DNA of 44,359 bases from Dechloromonas aromatica (nom. nud.) (GTDB lineage: Bacteria; Pseudomonadota; Gammaproteobacteria; Burkholderiales; Rhodocyclaceae), in assembly GCA_017848965.1 (NCBI GenBank), contig JAFIHA010000047.1, positions 1 through 44,359 on the forward strand. Reading direction: 5' to 3'. The notes under the pieces are model-generated. The model saw only the letters and a list, made by a program, of their open reading frames with translations, ran no database searches and had not been told where the DNA came from. How positions within the stretch are numbered: the stretch's first letter is position 1; each line of letters begins with the position of its first letter. Below, piece by piece: positions 23,017 through 33,133 of the stretch. A program made the translations under genes and the position numbers.

Positions 23017-25706
23017 GAGACATCCTCCTTTGGTACTTTCGGTGCTTCGCCACGAGGTATGGCGATGACGAAACGCGCGCCGCCCAAACTGCTTTTCTCC
23101 GCCCGAATAGTCCCGTCATGCGCTTCGACAATGGCTTTCACGATGGACAAGCCCAGACCGACGCCGCTGATCGTCGATTCGCTCCGGCCGCGTGCAAACT
23201 TCGCAAACAGTGCTTCCTCCTTGCCCGCAGGCAAACCCGGTCCGCTATCCTCGACGCTGATTTCGACATTGTTGCCAACGCACTGTGCCGAGATGGCGAT
23301 GACACTTCCTGTCGGCGTGTATTTCGCAGCATTCTCAAGGAGGTTGCAGAAGACTCTCTCCATCAGAATCGAGTCAAAATAAAGCATCGGCAGCTCGGCC
23401 GGCAGGGCAATATTGACCGCATGTTCTTTCAGCATCGCCGCGCGGGACTCCAGCGCCACGCCGATGACCTCCTCAAGCGGCTGCCAGTCGCGGTTTAGTT
23501 TGACATCCCCGCTTTGCAGACGAGCCATGTCCAGCAAGTTGCTGACCAGCACGCTGGTACGCAGTGCTTCGTCGCGAATGGCGTTGGCGATGTCGGCCTG
23601 TGCTTTAGGCAAGGGCGGCCCGGCGATATTCAGCGATTCGGCCAGACCGGAGAGCACGGTCAGCGGCGTACGCAGATCATGCGACAGTGCCGACAGCAAG
23701 GAATTGCGCAATTGTTCCGACTCCATCCTGACCAATGCCTCCTGGGCCACGGCGATGAAGTGCACGCGTTCGAGGGCAATGGCGATCAGGCTGGCACTGG
23801 TTTCCAGCAAACGCTGTTGCTCCGGCGGCGCCGACCACTTACCCGTGGGCGGCACGACGACCAGCACGCCGCGCGTCCGCATCGGCGCCTTCAACGGCAG
23901 ATACAGCGCACTGGCCGACGGCAGCGTCGAGGTCGAGCAGCCGGCCGGCTCGTTGTGATCGAGCGCGTAGTGCGCGACACCGACATCGAGCTCGGGCAAT
24001 GCGCAGTCCCCCGCCACTTGCAGATGGTCACCGGTATCCAGCGCCATCAGCGTCGAACGGGCGCCGAACACGCGGTCCACAAAACGCTGGCTGATTTCGA
24101 CGATTTGCTCGATAGCCAGGGCACTGGACAACTCGCGGGCCATTTCGAACAGGGCCCGCATCCGCTGTTCCCGCCCCAGGGCAATACCGGCCTGGAATTT
24201 CAGGCGGGCCGTCATCTGCCCGATCAGCAGCGCGACCAGCAGCATGACAGCGAAGGTCGGCAGGTACTGGACATCACTCACCGCAAACGAAAAGCGCGGC
24301 GGCACAAAAAAGAAATCGAAAGCGGCCACCGACAACACGGCAGCCAATGCCCCCGGACCGCGCCCCAGGCGATAGGCGATGAAGACGGCCATCGACAGGA
24401 AGATCATGACGATGTTGGCCAGTTCAAGATGCGGCAGCAGCGGCGTCGCCACGAGGGCCGTCAAGGCCACGCCGATGCCGGCCAGCAGATAGTCCCGCCA
24501 GGCAATCGGCAACTCGTCAGCGGAACGCTCCTTCGCGACATCACCGGCGCCGCTTGTTCGCTCGTCCGCATCGCGGGCGACCAGCACGACCTCGAGCTCG
24601 GGCGCCCTTTGTCCCAGCTTCTCGGCAAAACTGCGCTGCCATGGCCATAACCTGGCCGCTTCCCGACCGACGACCACCTTGCCCAGATTGTGCTCGCGAG
24701 CGTAAGCGGTCGTCACTGCAATCATGTCATCACCGGACAGGCTCGCCGTGGTGGCACCCAGATCCTGTGCCAGTTTCAGCGTGCGCAGGATGCGTGAGCG
24801 GTCGCTTTCCGACAGGCGCTGAAGCTTCGAGGTTTCGACGTAGATCACGTGCCACGGAACGTTGAACTGCGCAGCCAGCCTTGCTCCGGCACGGATCAGC
24901 TTGTTGCTGCCGAGGCCGGCGCCGATGCAGACGAGCAATGACTCCTGGGTCGGCCATACCGTCGTCACCGAGGTTTCCCGGCGATAGGCCAGGACATCCT
25001 CATCGACCCGGTCCGCCGTGCGGCGCAGGGCCAGTTCCCGCAGCGCCAGCAGGTTGCCCTTGCGGAAGAAGTTCTGTACGGCGCGTTCGGCCTGCTGGGG
25101 AATATAGACCTTCCCCTCCTTGAGACGCTGCAGCAGTTCCTCGTGCGGCAGGTCGACCAGGACGATTTCATCGGCCTGGTCGAAGACGTGATCGGGCAGG
25201 GTTTCCCAGACCTTGATGCCGGTAATGCCACCGATCACGTCGTTCAGGCTTTCCAGATGCTGCACATTGACCGTGGTGAACACGTCGATGCCCGCCGCCA
25301 GCAACTCTTCCACGTCCTGCCAGCGCTTGGGATGACGCGAGCCCGGGGCATTGGAGTGGGCCAGTTCGTCGACGAGGATCAGCTCCGGTTTGCGCGCCAG
25401 CGCTACATCGATGTCGAATTCCCGAAGTTCGTGCCCCTTGTACTCGATGCGCTTCTGCGCGATCGACTCCAGGCCGCGCACCATTTCCGCCGTCTCGGAG
25501 CGGCCATGCGTTTCGACCACCCCGATGACCAGATCGACGCCCTGCGCCTGCAGCCCCTGAGCGGCGCCAAGCATGGCGTAGGTTTTGCCGACACCGGGGC
25601 TGGCACCGAAGAAAATTTTCAGCTTGCCCCGGCGTTTTTGTACCGATTCGGCTTCCAGACGAGCCAACAGGGCATCCGGATCGGGGCGCTGCACCTCGTT
25701 GCTCAT
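23010..25706 (-). CDS. kdpD: KdpD, potassium/turgor sensor histidine kinase
   Basis: 898 residues from the ATG at 25706, chosen for the AGGAGAGG just upstream; it shares one base with the stop of the CorA-like gene. Order of domains: N-terminal KdpD domain with Walker A (GASPGVGKT) and DELAHSNAPG; a universal-stress-like domain (about 250-375); four membrane helices (about 400-500); GAF-like region; HisKA with phosphorylated His in SHDLRTPLTVL; HATPase with ENAAKYTPTG and GLGLSIV. Full length and intact. Confidence 0.95.
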   Translation of the reverse strand: MSNEVQRPDPDALLARLEAESVQKRRGKLKIFFGASPGVGKTYAMLGAAQGLQAQGVDLVIGVVETHGRSETAEMVRGLESIAQKRIEYKGHELREFDIDVALARKPELILVDELAHSNAPGSRHPKRWQDVEELLAAGIDVFTTVNVQHLESLNDVIGGITGIKVWETLPDHVFDQADEIVLVDLPHEELLQRLKEGKVYIPQQAERAVQNFFRKGNLLALRELALRRTADRVDEDVLAYRRETSVTTVWPTQESLLVCIGAGLGSNKLIRAGARLAAQFNVPWHVIYVETSKLQRLSESDRSRILRTLKLAQDLGATTASLSGDDMIAVTTAYAREHNLGKVVVGREAARLWPWQRSFAEKLGQRAPELEVVLVARDADERTSGAGDVAKERSADELPIAWRDYLLAGIGVALTALVATPLLPHLELANIVMIFLSMAVFIAYRLGRGPGALAAVLSVAAFDFFFVPPRFSFAVSDVQYLPTFAVMLLVALLIGQMTARLKFQAGIALGREQRMRALFEMARELSSALAIEQIVEISQRFVDRVFGARSTLMALDTGDHLQVAGDCALPELDVGVAHYALDHNEPAGCSTSTLPSASALYLPLKAPMRTRGVLVVVPPTGKWSAPPEQQRLLETSASLIAIALERVHFIAVAQEALVRMESEQLRNSLLSALSHDLRTPLTVLSGLAESLNIAGPPLPKAQADIANAIRDEALRTSVLVSNLLDMARLQSGDVKLNRDWQPLEEVIGVALESRAAMLKEHAVNIALPAELPMLYFDSILMERVFCNLLENAAKYTPTGSVIAISAQCVGNNVEISVEDSGPGLPAGKEEALFAKFARGRSESTISGVGLGLSIVKAIVEAHDGTIRAEKSSLGGARFVIAIPRGEAPKVPKEDVSW

Positions 25707-27361
25707 CAACCTCTCCTGCCCGGCCAAATCACCTGGCCCAAGGAAGTCATCTTCTTGCCGAAGGGCACGCGCTCATCGGCCAGCGTTTCCAGGAAGTCCG
25801 ACAGCCGCTTGGAGCGTGCGATGGCGAACAGCACCAGGCCGACAAACACGACCGTCGCCACGACGCCATGGATGATCCTCTCGGTCACGCTTCCTTCGCC
25901 GAAGGGAATGATGTTCATGCCAAAGTAGCCAGTCGTCACCGTCGCCATCAGCCCGAGGATCGTGATCACGGTCAGCCGGACCACCGTATTCGATTGCCGC
26001 CGTTGCGAATCGCTATCCAGGTAATGACTCATTTCGCGAATCTCGTCGCGTACCTCTTCATACAGGCTGTCGTTGCGCAAATGCCGGCTGCACAGGCGGT
26101 ACAAGGCTTGCAGATGGGGGCGTTCGGACAGTTCGTGGAACCAGTAGCGGTGAGTGAAGCGCAGGAAGGTTTCGAAATTCGCCCGGATGCGGCGTTTGAA
26201 ACGACGCACCGATACCTCGTTGCGAATGTTCAAGTCGTTGACGGCATCCACCAGGACCTCCGAAAAGACCAGCAGCGATGCGCGATGCAGGTGGGCGATC
26301 AGGAAAATCACGAAATGCTGATGCCGGAACTGCGCCAGAACCCCGCGCTCGGCATCGATGAAAAACCCTGAAGCGGCATCCCCGACCACCGTAAAGGCAT
26401 TGCCGGTGCAGATGAAGCGCGTATTCGGACCGGCTTCGCTGTTGTGCCAATAGCGATCCTGGCAGTACAGCCCGACGAAATCCTTGACCGACGGTTCGTT
26501 GCCGGGGAGTGGCTCATCGGGATGCATCACGGTCGCCAAGCCAATCCTGACCCAGTCTTCGCGCTTCAACAGGCGCGGATTGTCGACCGCCAGATAGGCC
26601 ATCACCGGCATGCGGTGATACTCGATCAGTCGATAGCGTATCTCGCCAGCCTTGTCGGAGTGAGCGAGGACCAGCGGCGACAGCAGCCATGCCCAATGCT
26701 CGCTGATGCCGGGGCTGCGATGTGCGCAGACGTATTCGAGGAACTTGGCGCGACGCTCGGTATCCGACACCGTCAGTATCTGGCCATCGTGCCCCAGCCA
26801 TTCGGAGAGGTGGATGTTGTGCAAGCCGAATCCGTCTTCCCCCCAGCCCGAAGGGTAAGCGCGACCGAAACGGAACAGGATGTCCCGGACCAAGTCCAGG
26901 GGCAGGTCATTCCCCCGCACTTCGAGATTGAAAATGACCAGGTCGAGATCGTGAAAGAAATACAAGTCGAGGTGAACGACATGCAAGGTGAGTGGCTCGC
27001 TGCCGGGGCGCAACGTCAGGCGCAGGCCGGCGACATCCTTGCGGCGAAAGACGTGTACCGGCGACTCACCGATGTCATCGCCGGGCGAGCGTTTGGATGA
27101 CCTCCCCTCGCCATAAAGAAAGCGCTGCACATAAGGCAGGAAAGAGACGAACTCCCGATAGTGACGCTCCTGAAACAGGCCGGGGTCGGCGGTGAATTCG
27201 TCGTCGATCCGTTGCCAGGGCTTGTCTTTCAGCGACTCAAGAACCTCCCAGTGGCGTCCTTCGCCTTTCTCCAGGGCCAGCGGTTCCAGTTGCAGGGGCC
27301 AGAGGAGACTGGCATGGAAAAGCGGAACACGCATTGCCTTGTTTGTCGTCATTTCTTCCAT
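25706..27361 (-). CDS. CorA-like divalent-cation channel protein encoded within the kdp operon
   Basis: 551 residues. The C-terminal part is a CorA-type channel: long amphipathic helices (residues about 350-450), a first membrane span ending in the selectivity motif GMN (481-483, context TGYFGMNII), a second span (GVVATVVFVGLVLFAIA) and a basic tail. The N-terminal ~330 residues are much longer than in classical CorA and show no family I recognise. The gene lies between the kdpC side genes and kdpD; its stop and the kdpD start share a base (TGATG), so it is translated with the sensor. A role in sensing or balancing cations alongside KdpD is an inference. Confidence 0.8.
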   Translation of the reverse strand: MEEMTTNKAMRVPLFHASLLWPLQLEPLALEKGEGRHWEVLESLKDKPWQRIDDEFTADPGLFQERHYREFVSFLPYVQRFLYGEGRSSKRSPGDDIGESPVHVFRRKDVAGLRLTLRPGSEPLTLHVVHLDLYFFHDLDLVIFNLEVRGNDLPLDLVRDILFRFGRAYPSGWGEDGFGLHNIHLSEWLGHDGQILTVSDTERRAKFLEYVCAHRSPGISEHWAWLLSPLVLAHSDKAGEIRYRLIEYHRMPVMAYLAVDNPRLLKREDWVRIGLATVMHPDEPLPGNEPSVKDFVGLYCQDRYWHNSEAGPNTRFICTGNAFTVVGDAASGFFIDAERGVLAQFRHQHFVIFLIAHLHRASLLVFSEVLVDAVNDLNIRNEVSVRRFKRRIRANFETFLRFTHRYWFHELSERPHLQALYRLCSRHLRNDSLYEEVRDEIREMSHYLDSDSQRRQSNTVVRLTVITILGLMATVTTGYFGMNIIPFGEGSVTERIIHGVVATVVFVGLVLFAIARSKRLSDFLETLADERVPFGKKMTSLGQVIWPGRRG

Positions 27362-27390
27362 GACCTAGCCCTTGTTGACGAATATCGTGA

Positions 27391-27549
27391 CTACCGTTTG
27401 CGCGCCGCTGAAATTCCAGCCTCAACCAGTGCCCGAAAGGCCTTTTTGCAGTTGGGGCTGCAGGTTCGCTGGCGCCCATAGGATAGTTCATGCAAGCGGA
27501 TACTGATGGGGTGAGCGATGCCGCACACCGGGCAGACATGCGTGATCAT
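27391..27549 (-). CDS. Small zinc-ribbon-like protein
   Basis: 52 residues from the ATG at 27549, which has GGAG at good spacing; a longer frame to 27624 is not supported. Two Cys pairs (THVCPVCG near residue 7 and RTCSPNCKK near 35) could bind one zinc ion, with basic residues around the second pair. No function is known. It is 29 bp upstream of the CorA-like gene and 13 bp downstream of the 105-residue gene, so it belongs to the same operon. Confidence 0.65.
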   Translation of the reverse strand: MITHVCPVCGIAHPISIRLHELSYGRQRTCSPNCKKAFRALVEAGISAARKR

Positions 27550-27562
27550 TTGCACTCCGTTC

Positions 27563-27880
27563 TCAGATCGAGCGTTCGGCATAACGCGCCAGTTGCACCG
27601 ATTGGCTGGCGATGGACGGCGCAACCAGAAAAATCTCGCTCTGCGGAATGGCGCTCAGCGCGACCGCCAACGCTATGGCCGCCGTGCTGGCGCCGATGGC
27701 AATCCGTGCCGGCATCTTGAAACCGGCGACAAAGCTTGCCAGGCTGACTTGCCCGCTGGCATCGACGGCAAATTCACGGCGCCGGATGCCGCTACCGCCT
27801 TCGCACACGGCCAGGCAGTAGTGATCGTTCTCAACGGCAACCCCGACACTGATGGCTTTCTGAACAGAGCAAATACTCAT
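27563..27880 (-). CDS. Unrecognised 105-residue protein in the kdp operon
   Basis: Start chosen at the ATG at 27880, preceded by GGAAAG; an upstream in-frame extension to 28165 runs through the palindrome after kdpC and is unlikely. The sequence opens with a short beta-strand pattern (ISVGVAVENDHYCLAVCEGG), as in RNase H/actin-like folds, followed by alternating Ala/Ile-rich stretches (ARIAIGASTAAIALAVALS). No motif is conclusive. It is encoded between kdpC and the zinc-ribbon gene. Confidence 0.55.
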   Translation of the reverse strand: MSICSVQKAISVGVAVENDHYCLAVCEGGSGIRRREFAVDASGQVSLASFVAGFKMPARIAIGASTAAIALAVALSAIPQSEIFLVAPSIASQSVQLARYAERSI

Positions 27881-28025
27881 ACACGCTTTCCGGCTGTTCC
27901 AGGCAACCGGACGGCCACCTGCTCGATACGACCAATATAGCGATCCGGAAATAAGGATTTCGTAAAAACTCGGGGCTTGCTCGTCAAGCGGACGTAAATA
28001 TGAAAGAGCCGGAGCAGCATGGGGA

Positions 28026-28054
28026 AAGGCACCCGTACCAGGTACGGGTGCCTT
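28026..28054. terminator. Perfect 14-bp inverted repeat downstream of kdpC
   Basis: Arms AAGGCACCCGTACC (28026-28039) and GGTACGGGTGCCTT (28041-28054) around a single central A. On the operon strand it is followed by TTTCCCC, so only a weak T-run. It lies 35 bp after the kdpC stop and probably attenuates transcription between kdpFABC and the regulatory part of the locus, or protects the message; a protein-binding palindrome is the other possibility. Confidence 0.55.
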
Positions 28055-28088
28055 GCTGCGCAGCGCGCCATTGAGACCGACGTGCAAA

Positions 28089-28670
28089 TTATCGGATGCC
28101 TGCCAAGGCATCGAGTGACAGGTTGAGTTCCAGCACATTGACGCGCGGTTCACCAAGAACACCAAGTTGGCGGTCTTCGGTTTGGCTGGCGATCAGGTCT
28201 CGAACCCGGGATTCCGGTAGCTGACGCTCGCGGGCGATGCGTGGGGCCTGCCACAGGGCAGCGGCAACGCTGATGTGCGGGTCGAGGCCACTGCCCGAGG
28301 CCGTGACCAGGTCGACAGGAATGGCTGCCGTCTGGCTCGGATCGCTGGCCTTCAGTGCCGCGATGCGTCCCTTGACGCTTTCTTCCAGCGCCGGGTTGAG
28401 CGGCCCTTGGTTGGAACCGCCGGAGGCCGCAGCGTTGAACGGCATCGGCGCTGTCGCCGACGGCCGTCCCCAGAAGTGGCCGGCATTGGAGAAGGCTTGT
28501 CCGATCAGGCGGGAGCCGAGCGCCTTGCCATCCTTGACGATCAGGCTTCCATTGGCCTGATCGGGGAATACACCCTGGGCGATGCCGGTGATCAGCGCCG
28601 GGTAGGCCGCGCCGGTCAACAGGGTGAGCAGGCCGAAAATCGCGACGGCAGGTTTGAGTTCCTTGAGCAT
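28089..28670 (-). CDS. kdpC: KdpC, potassium-transporting ATPase subunit
   Basis: 193 residues, full length. One N-terminal membrane span ([25 protein letters not shown]) and then the periplasmic domain with the family blocks [25 protein letters not shown] and [11 protein letters not shown]. KdpC helps potassium binding by KdpA and stabilises the complex. It starts 10 bp after the kdpB stop. Confidence 0.95.
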   Translation of the reverse strand: MLKELKPAVAIFGLLTLLTGAAYPALITGIAQGVFPDQANGSLIVKDGKALGSRLIGQAFSNAGHFWGRPSATAPMPFNAAASGGSNQGPLNPALEESVKGRIAALKASDPSQTAAIPVDLVTASGSGLDPHISVAAALWQAPRIARERQLPESRVRDLIASQTEDRQLGVLGEPRVNVLELNLSLDALAGIR

Positions 28671-28680
28671 TGCAGGCTCC

Positions 28681-30744
28681 TTAAGCGAGATTGAGGCCGA
28701 CCAAGACCAGGTCGATCAGCTTGATGCCGACGAAAGGCACGATCAAGCCGCCAATGCCATAGACCAGCAGGTTGCGGCGCAGGATGGCGGCGGCACCGAG
28801 CGGCCGGTAGGCGACGCCCTTCAGGGCTAGCGGAATCAGCGCGACGATGACCAGGGCATTGAAGATGACCGCCGACAGGATGGCCGAGTCCGGCGTCGCC
28901 AGGCCCATGACGTTCAGGGCGTTGAGCGCGGGATAGGTCGAGGCGAAGGCAGCCGGGATGATCGCGAAGTACTTGGCGACGTCGTTGGCAATCGAAAACG
29001 TGGTCAGCGCGCCGCGCGTCATCAGCATTTGCTTGCCGGTCTCGACGACCTCGATCAGCTTGGTCGGGTTGGAGTCGAGGTCGACCATGTTGCCGGCTTC
29101 CTTGGCGGCCTGCGTGCCGGTGTTCATGGCGACCGCCACAGCGGCCTGGGCCAGCGCCGGGGCGTCGTTGGTACCGTCGCCGGTCATCGCCACCAGGCGG
29201 CCTTCCGCCTGGTAATGGCGGATCAGCTTGAGCTTGGCTTCGGGCGTCGCTTCGGCGAGGAAATCGTCCACCCCGGCCTCGCCGGCGATGGCGGCGGCGG
29301 TCAGGCGGTTATCGCCGGTGATCATCACGGTCTTGATGCCCATCCGGCGCAATTCGGCGAAGCGTTCCTTGATACCGCCCTTGACGATGTCCTTGAGTTC
29401 GACAGCGCCGAGCACGCGATCGCCTTCAGCGACGACCAGTGGGGTGGAGCCGTGGCGAGCGATGTCGTCCACCGCTTCCTGGACCTTGGCCGGCCACAAT
29501 CCGCCCAAAGCGCTGACATGGGCCTTGACTGCTTCGGCAGCGCCCTTGCGGATGCTCTTGCCCCGCCAGTCGATACCGCTCATCCGCGTCTGGGCGGTGA
29601 AGTGCACGAACGTCGCCCCTTCGGCCTGGATGTCCCGACCGCGCTGATGCAGCACTTCTTTCGCCAGATGGACGATGGAACGGCCTTCCGGTGTCTCGTC
29701 GGCCAGCGAGGCATAGAGCGCGGCTTCGGCCAACTGGTCTGCCGAATAGCCTGGCGCAGCGACAAATCTGGCCGCCTGGCGATTGCCCAGCGTGATCGTG
29801 CCGGTCTTGTCGAGCATCAGCACATCGACATCGCCAGCCGCCTCGACAGCACGGCCGGAAGTGGCGATCACGTTCTTGGCCATCATCCGGCTCATGCCGG
29901 CGACGCCGATGGCCGACAGCAAACCGCCGATGGTGGTCGGGATCAGGCAGACGAGGAGCGCCACCAGCACGGTGACGCTGATCGGCGAGCCGGCCCCGGC
30001 GGTTTCGACACTGAACAGCGAAAACGGCAGCAGCGTCGCCGTGGCGAGCAGGAAGGCGATAGTCAGCGCAACGAGCAGGATGGTCAGGGCGATTTCATTT
30101 GGCGTCTTCTGGCGCTTGGCCGCTTCGACCATGCCGATCATGCGGTCGAGGAAGGTCTCACCCGGATTGACCGTAACGCGGACAACCAGCCAGTCGGACA
30201 GCACGCGGGTGCCGCCGGTGACGGCCGAAAAATCACCGCCCGCCTCGCGGATGACCGGTGCCGATTCGCCGGTGATCGCCGATTCGTCGACCGAGGCGAC
30301 GCCTTCGATGACTTCGCCGTCACCGGGAATGACTTCGCCAGCGGTGACGATGACGACATCGCCCTTGCGCAGATCCTCCGAAGGCAGGATGCGCGTCTTC
30401 GCGCCGTAATGCGGTTCCTGCAGTTTCTTGGCCCACACCGTCTTGCGCAGCCCGCGCAGGGCGGCGGCCTGCGCCTTGCCGCGGCCTTCGGCGACCGCTT
30501 CGGCGAAGTTGGCGAAGAGCACGGTGAACCACAGCCACAGCGTGATGGCCAGGATGAATCCGGCCGGGGCCTCGCCATCGCCACCCAGCGCCTGGACAAA
30601 CAGCCCGGTGGTGAGCACGCTGCCCAACCAGACGACGAACATCACCGGGTTCTTGACCTGGTAACGCGGCGACAGGCGTTTGAAGGACTCGACCACGGCG
30701 TCGCGCAGCAGCGCCGGATCGGTCATGGATTGTGTCGTTTGCAT
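28681..30744 (-). CDS. kdpB: KdpB, P-type ATPase subunit of the potassium pump
   Basis: 687 residues from the ATG at 30744 with AAGGAG seven bases upstream. The phosphorylation motif DKTGTIT, the TGES actuator motif (AITGESAPV), ATP-binding KGAAE and hinge [11 protein letters not shown] are intact. It hydrolyses ATP to drive potassium uptake by KdpA. Membrane helices cluster near 35-80, 210-270 and at the C-terminus. Confidence 0.96.
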   Translation of the reverse strand: MQTTQSMTDPALLRDAVVESFKRLSPRYQVKNPVMFVVWLGSVLTTGLFVQALGGDGEAPAGFILAITLWLWFTVLFANFAEAVAEGRGKAQAAALRGLRKTVWAKKLQEPHYGAKTRILPSEDLRKGDVVIVTAGEVIPGDGEVIEGVASVDESAITGESAPVIREAGGDFSAVTGGTRVLSDWLVVRVTVNPGETFLDRMIGMVEAAKRQKTPNEIALTILLVALTIAFLLATATLLPFSLFSVETAGAGSPISVTVLVALLVCLIPTTIGGLLSAIGVAGMSRMMAKNVIATSGRAVEAAGDVDVLMLDKTGTITLGNRQAARFVAAPGYSADQLAEAALYASLADETPEGRSIVHLAKEVLHQRGRDIQAEGATFVHFTAQTRMSGIDWRGKSIRKGAAEAVKAHVSALGGLWPAKVQEAVDDIARHGSTPLVVAEGDRVLGAVELKDIVKGGIKERFAELRRMGIKTVMITGDNRLTAAAIAGEAGVDDFLAEATPEAKLKLIRHYQAEGRLVAMTGDGTNDAPALAQAAVAVAMNTGTQAAKEAGNMVDLDSNPTKLIEVVETGKQMLMTRGALTTFSIANDVAKYFAIIPAAFASTYPALNALNVMGLATPDSAILSAVIFNALVIVALIPLALKGVAYRPLGAAAILRRNLLVYGIGGLIVPFVGIKLIDLVLVGLNLA

Positions 30745-30754
30745 CAAATTCTCC

Positions 30755-32563
30755 TTATTGGGCGCCAATCATTTGCAGGTGCTCGACAATCGGCCCCAAT
30801 GCCAGTGCAGGCAGGAAGGTCAGCGCACCGACCACGATCACCGTGCCGATCAGCAACATGACGAACAGCGGCGTATGGGTCGGCAAGGTGCCGGCCCCCG
30901 GCGGAATGCTCTTCTTGGCGGCCAACGAACCGGCAATAGCCAGTACCGGAACGATCAGCCAGTAGCGGGCGAACAGCATGGCGAAGCCGAGCAGCGTGTT
31001 GTAGAAAGGCGTATTCGCCGACAGGCCGCCGAAGGCGCTGCCATTGTTGTTGCCGGCCGACGACAGGGCGTAGAGGATTTCCGAGAAGCCGTGCGCGCCA
31101 GGATTGGCGGTGCCGGCCCGGCCGGCGTCCGCCATCACGGCGATGGCGGTGCCGAGCAGGACGACCAACGGCGGCACAAGGATGGCGACAGCAGCCATCT
31201 TGACCTCGAAGGCCTCGATCTTCTTGCCCAGGTACTCCGGCGTGCGGCCGATCATCAGGCCGGCGACGAAGACTGCCACGAGCGCGAAGATGATCATGCC
31301 GTACAACCCGGAACCGACGCCGCCGAAAACCACCTCGCCGAGTTGCATCAGCCACATCGGTACCAGACCACCGAGCGGCGTGAAGGAGTCGTGCATGGCA
31401 TTGACCGAACCGTTCGAGGCGGCGGTGGTTGCTGTCGCCCACAGCGCCGAATTGACCACACCAAAGCGGGTTTCCTTGCCTTCCATGTTGCCGCCGGCCT
31501 GCAATTCGGAGGCCTTGGTATCGAGACCGAGGCGCTCGAACAGTGGGTTGCCCGACTGCTCGGAGCCGACGCAGAGGGCCAGCATGGCCACGAAAATGAC
31601 GGTCATTGCCGCAAGAATGGCGACGCCCTGGCGCCGGTCGCCGTCGTAACAGCCGAAGGTGATGCACAAGGCGGCCGGGATCAGGAGAATGGCCAGGAGT
31701 TCGAGGAAGTTGGACAGCGGAGTCGGATTCTCGAAGGGGTGGGACGAATTGATGTTGAAGAAACCGCCACCGTTGCTACCCAGTTGCTTGATGGCGATCT
31801 GCGACGCAGCAGGACCGACCGCGATGCGCTGCTCGGCGCTCGTCATCGTTTCGGTGACCGGCCGGCCTTGCGCATCCTTGAGCGGCTGGCCGTCGTCGCC
31901 CAGCTTGGGCTGGTCGAATTCGAGCTTTTCGACGAGCTGGACGCTGGCGTGCTGGTTGAACGTCTGCACGACGCCCTGGCTGACCAGGACGACCGACAGT
32001 ACGATGGACAGCGGCAACAGGATGTAAAGCGTTGAACGGACCAGGTCGACCCAGAAATTGCCCAGAGCCGCGGCTTCGCGCTGCACGAAGCCGCGCGCCA
32101 GGGCGATGAGGACCGCCATGCCGGTGGCGGCGGACAGGAAGTTCTGCACGCCGAGACCGAGCATCTGCGTCAGGTAACTCATCGTCGACTCGCCGCCATA
32201 AGCCTGCCAGTTGGTATTGGTCGCGAAGCTGACTGCCGTATTGAAGGCCAGATCGGCTGTCGTTGCGGCCATCCCGTCCGGATTGAGGGGCAACACGTCC
32301 TGCAGGCGCTGCAGCGCGAACACCGCCAGGAAGCCGAGCAGGTTGAAGAGCAGGACGGCGAGCGTGTACCGCGTCCAGGGCATGGCATCGTCACCGCTGA
32401 CGCCTGCCAGGCGGTAGATTCCGCGCTCGAGCGGGCGTAGCCAGCGCACGAAAACCGGGATGTCACCGTGATAGATGCGCGCCATGTAGCGGCCCAGCGG
32501 CCAAGCACAGGCGAGCAGGACGACCAGATACAGGCCGAGTTGCAAATAGCCGTTGCCAGTCAT
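30755..32563 (-). CDS. kdpA: KdpA, potassium channel-like subunit
   Basis: 602 residues from the ATG at 32563, which has GGAGG upstream and overlaps the kdpF stop by 4 bp. About ten membrane segments. Four-fold pore loops are visible, for example [25 protein letters not shown] and [10 protein letters not shown]. It forms the selectivity filter of the Kdp complex. Length matches the family. Confidence 0.96.
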   Translation of the reverse strand: MTGNGYLQLGLYLVVLLACAWPLGRYMARIYHGDIPVFVRWLRPLERGIYRLAGVSGDDAMPWTRYTLAVLLFNLLGFLAVFALQRLQDVLPLNPDGMAATTADLAFNTAVSFATNTNWQAYGGESTMSYLTQMLGLGVQNFLSAATGMAVLIALARGFVQREAAALGNFWVDLVRSTLYILLPLSIVLSVVLVSQGVVQTFNQHASVQLVEKLEFDQPKLGDDGQPLKDAQGRPVTETMTSAEQRIAVGPAASQIAIKQLGSNGGGFFNINSSHPFENPTPLSNFLELLAILLIPAALCITFGCYDGDRRQGVAILAAMTVIFVAMLALCVGSEQSGNPLFERLGLDTKASELQAGGNMEGKETRFGVVNSALWATATTAASNGSVNAMHDSFTPLGGLVPMWLMQLGEVVFGGVGSGLYGMIIFALVAVFVAGLMIGRTPEYLGKKIEAFEVKMAAVAILVPPLVVLLGTAIAVMADAGRAGTANPGAHGFSEILYALSSAGNNNGSAFGGLSANTPFYNTLLGFAMLFARYWLIVPVLAIAGSLAAKKSIPPGAGTLPTHTPLFVMLLIGTVIVVGALTFLPALALGPIVEHLQMIGAQ

Positions 32564-32652
32564 GAGAAGTCCTCCGGATAAAACAGCACGGCGACGAGAT
32601 AGCCGAAGACGCCGATGGCGGCAGCCAGGGCAATCAGATAGAGCGGATTCAT
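32560..32652 (-). CDS. kdpF: KdpF, small membrane subunit
   Basis: 30 residues, one membrane span: starts MNPLYLIALAAAIGV and ends LFYPEDFS. KdpF stabilises the KdpABC complex. Its stop overlaps the kdpA start (ATGA), and its ATG shares a base with the stop of the small ORF upstream. Ribosome-binding site GGAGG. Confidence 0.85.
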   Translation of the reverse strand: MNPLYLIALAAAIGVFGYLVAVLFYPEDFS

Positions 32653-32741
32653 CATTTCCTCCGGATCTTTTCAAACAGAGGAACAAGGCCGGCCGTCACG
32701 GCGAAGAAAGCGATGGCGAGCAGCAGGTAGAGCGGGTCCAT
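32652..32741 (-). CDS. 29-residue membrane peptide preceding kdpF
   Basis: The ORF starts at the ATG at 32741 behind a strong AGGAGG and stops at 32652, overlapping the kdpF ATG by one base. The peptide is MDPLYLLLAIAFFAV... ending PLFEKIRRK: one membrane span and a basic C-terminus. The first residues parallel KdpF, so it may be a KdpF paralogue. Comparable small ORFs before kdpF occur in other proteobacteria, by recollection rather than by search. Confidence 0.65.
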   Translation of the reverse strand: MDPLYLLLAIAFFAVTAGLVPLFEKIRRK

Positions 32742-32791
32742 GAAACCTCCTGAATGGACTGGTTGCGACAAGCTCTACGTTAGTCGTTCGG

Positions 32792-32854
32792 GTATTAAGA
32801 AAACGCTAAATGATGGCCATGACAGCATTAAGGGCGTGTAAAGAAAGCGTGAAT
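32792..32854 (-). promoter_or_regulatory. Possible KdpE-binding direct repeat upstream of kdp
   Basis: Two AT-rich copies, 32792-32810 and 32836-32854, match at 11 of the first 14 positions (GTATTAAGAAAACG and GTGTAAAGAAAGCG on the plus strand) and start 44 bp apart, about four helical turns. On the operon strand they read CTTAATAC and CTTTACAC, similar to the TTTACAC-type KdpE boxes of enterobacteria. They stand 50-110 bp upstream of the first small ORF. From 32855 to 33133 I see no gene; an inverted repeat GCGGAC/GTCCGC (32943-32962) is the only other structure. Confidence 0.45.
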
Positions 32855-33133
32855 GAAAACTTGATCCGCGAAGCGCTTTTGGCGGCTCCCTGGAAGCAAT
32901 GCATCAGCTTTACGGCAGGCGTCCGTACGAATTTCGTGTGGAGCGGACTATTGATTGTCCGCGACACGAAGAGTCTTGCCGTCCTCTTCCCGCTGTCTGC
33001 AGGCATCCCAAGCGCCTGCCCAGCCCATCACAGACTACATAGCTCCCACCCACTCCTTGCGCGCAAACTCCCGGCGGGCGGCCAGTCCGAGGCAACGCTG
33101 GCGGTCAGTTCTGCTGCGCTTCATCGCCGGCTC

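Noticed and set aside
29029..30861. 610-codon plus-strand open frame
   Set aside because: Antisense to kdpB, which has all P-type ATPase motifs; the frame is a high-GC shadow with Asp/Gly/Arg/His-rich low-quality sequence.
32810..33130. Possible plus-strand gene in the gap after kdp
   Set aside because: No ribosome-binding site; the frame continues as a shadow of the racemase gene and has no recognisable domain.
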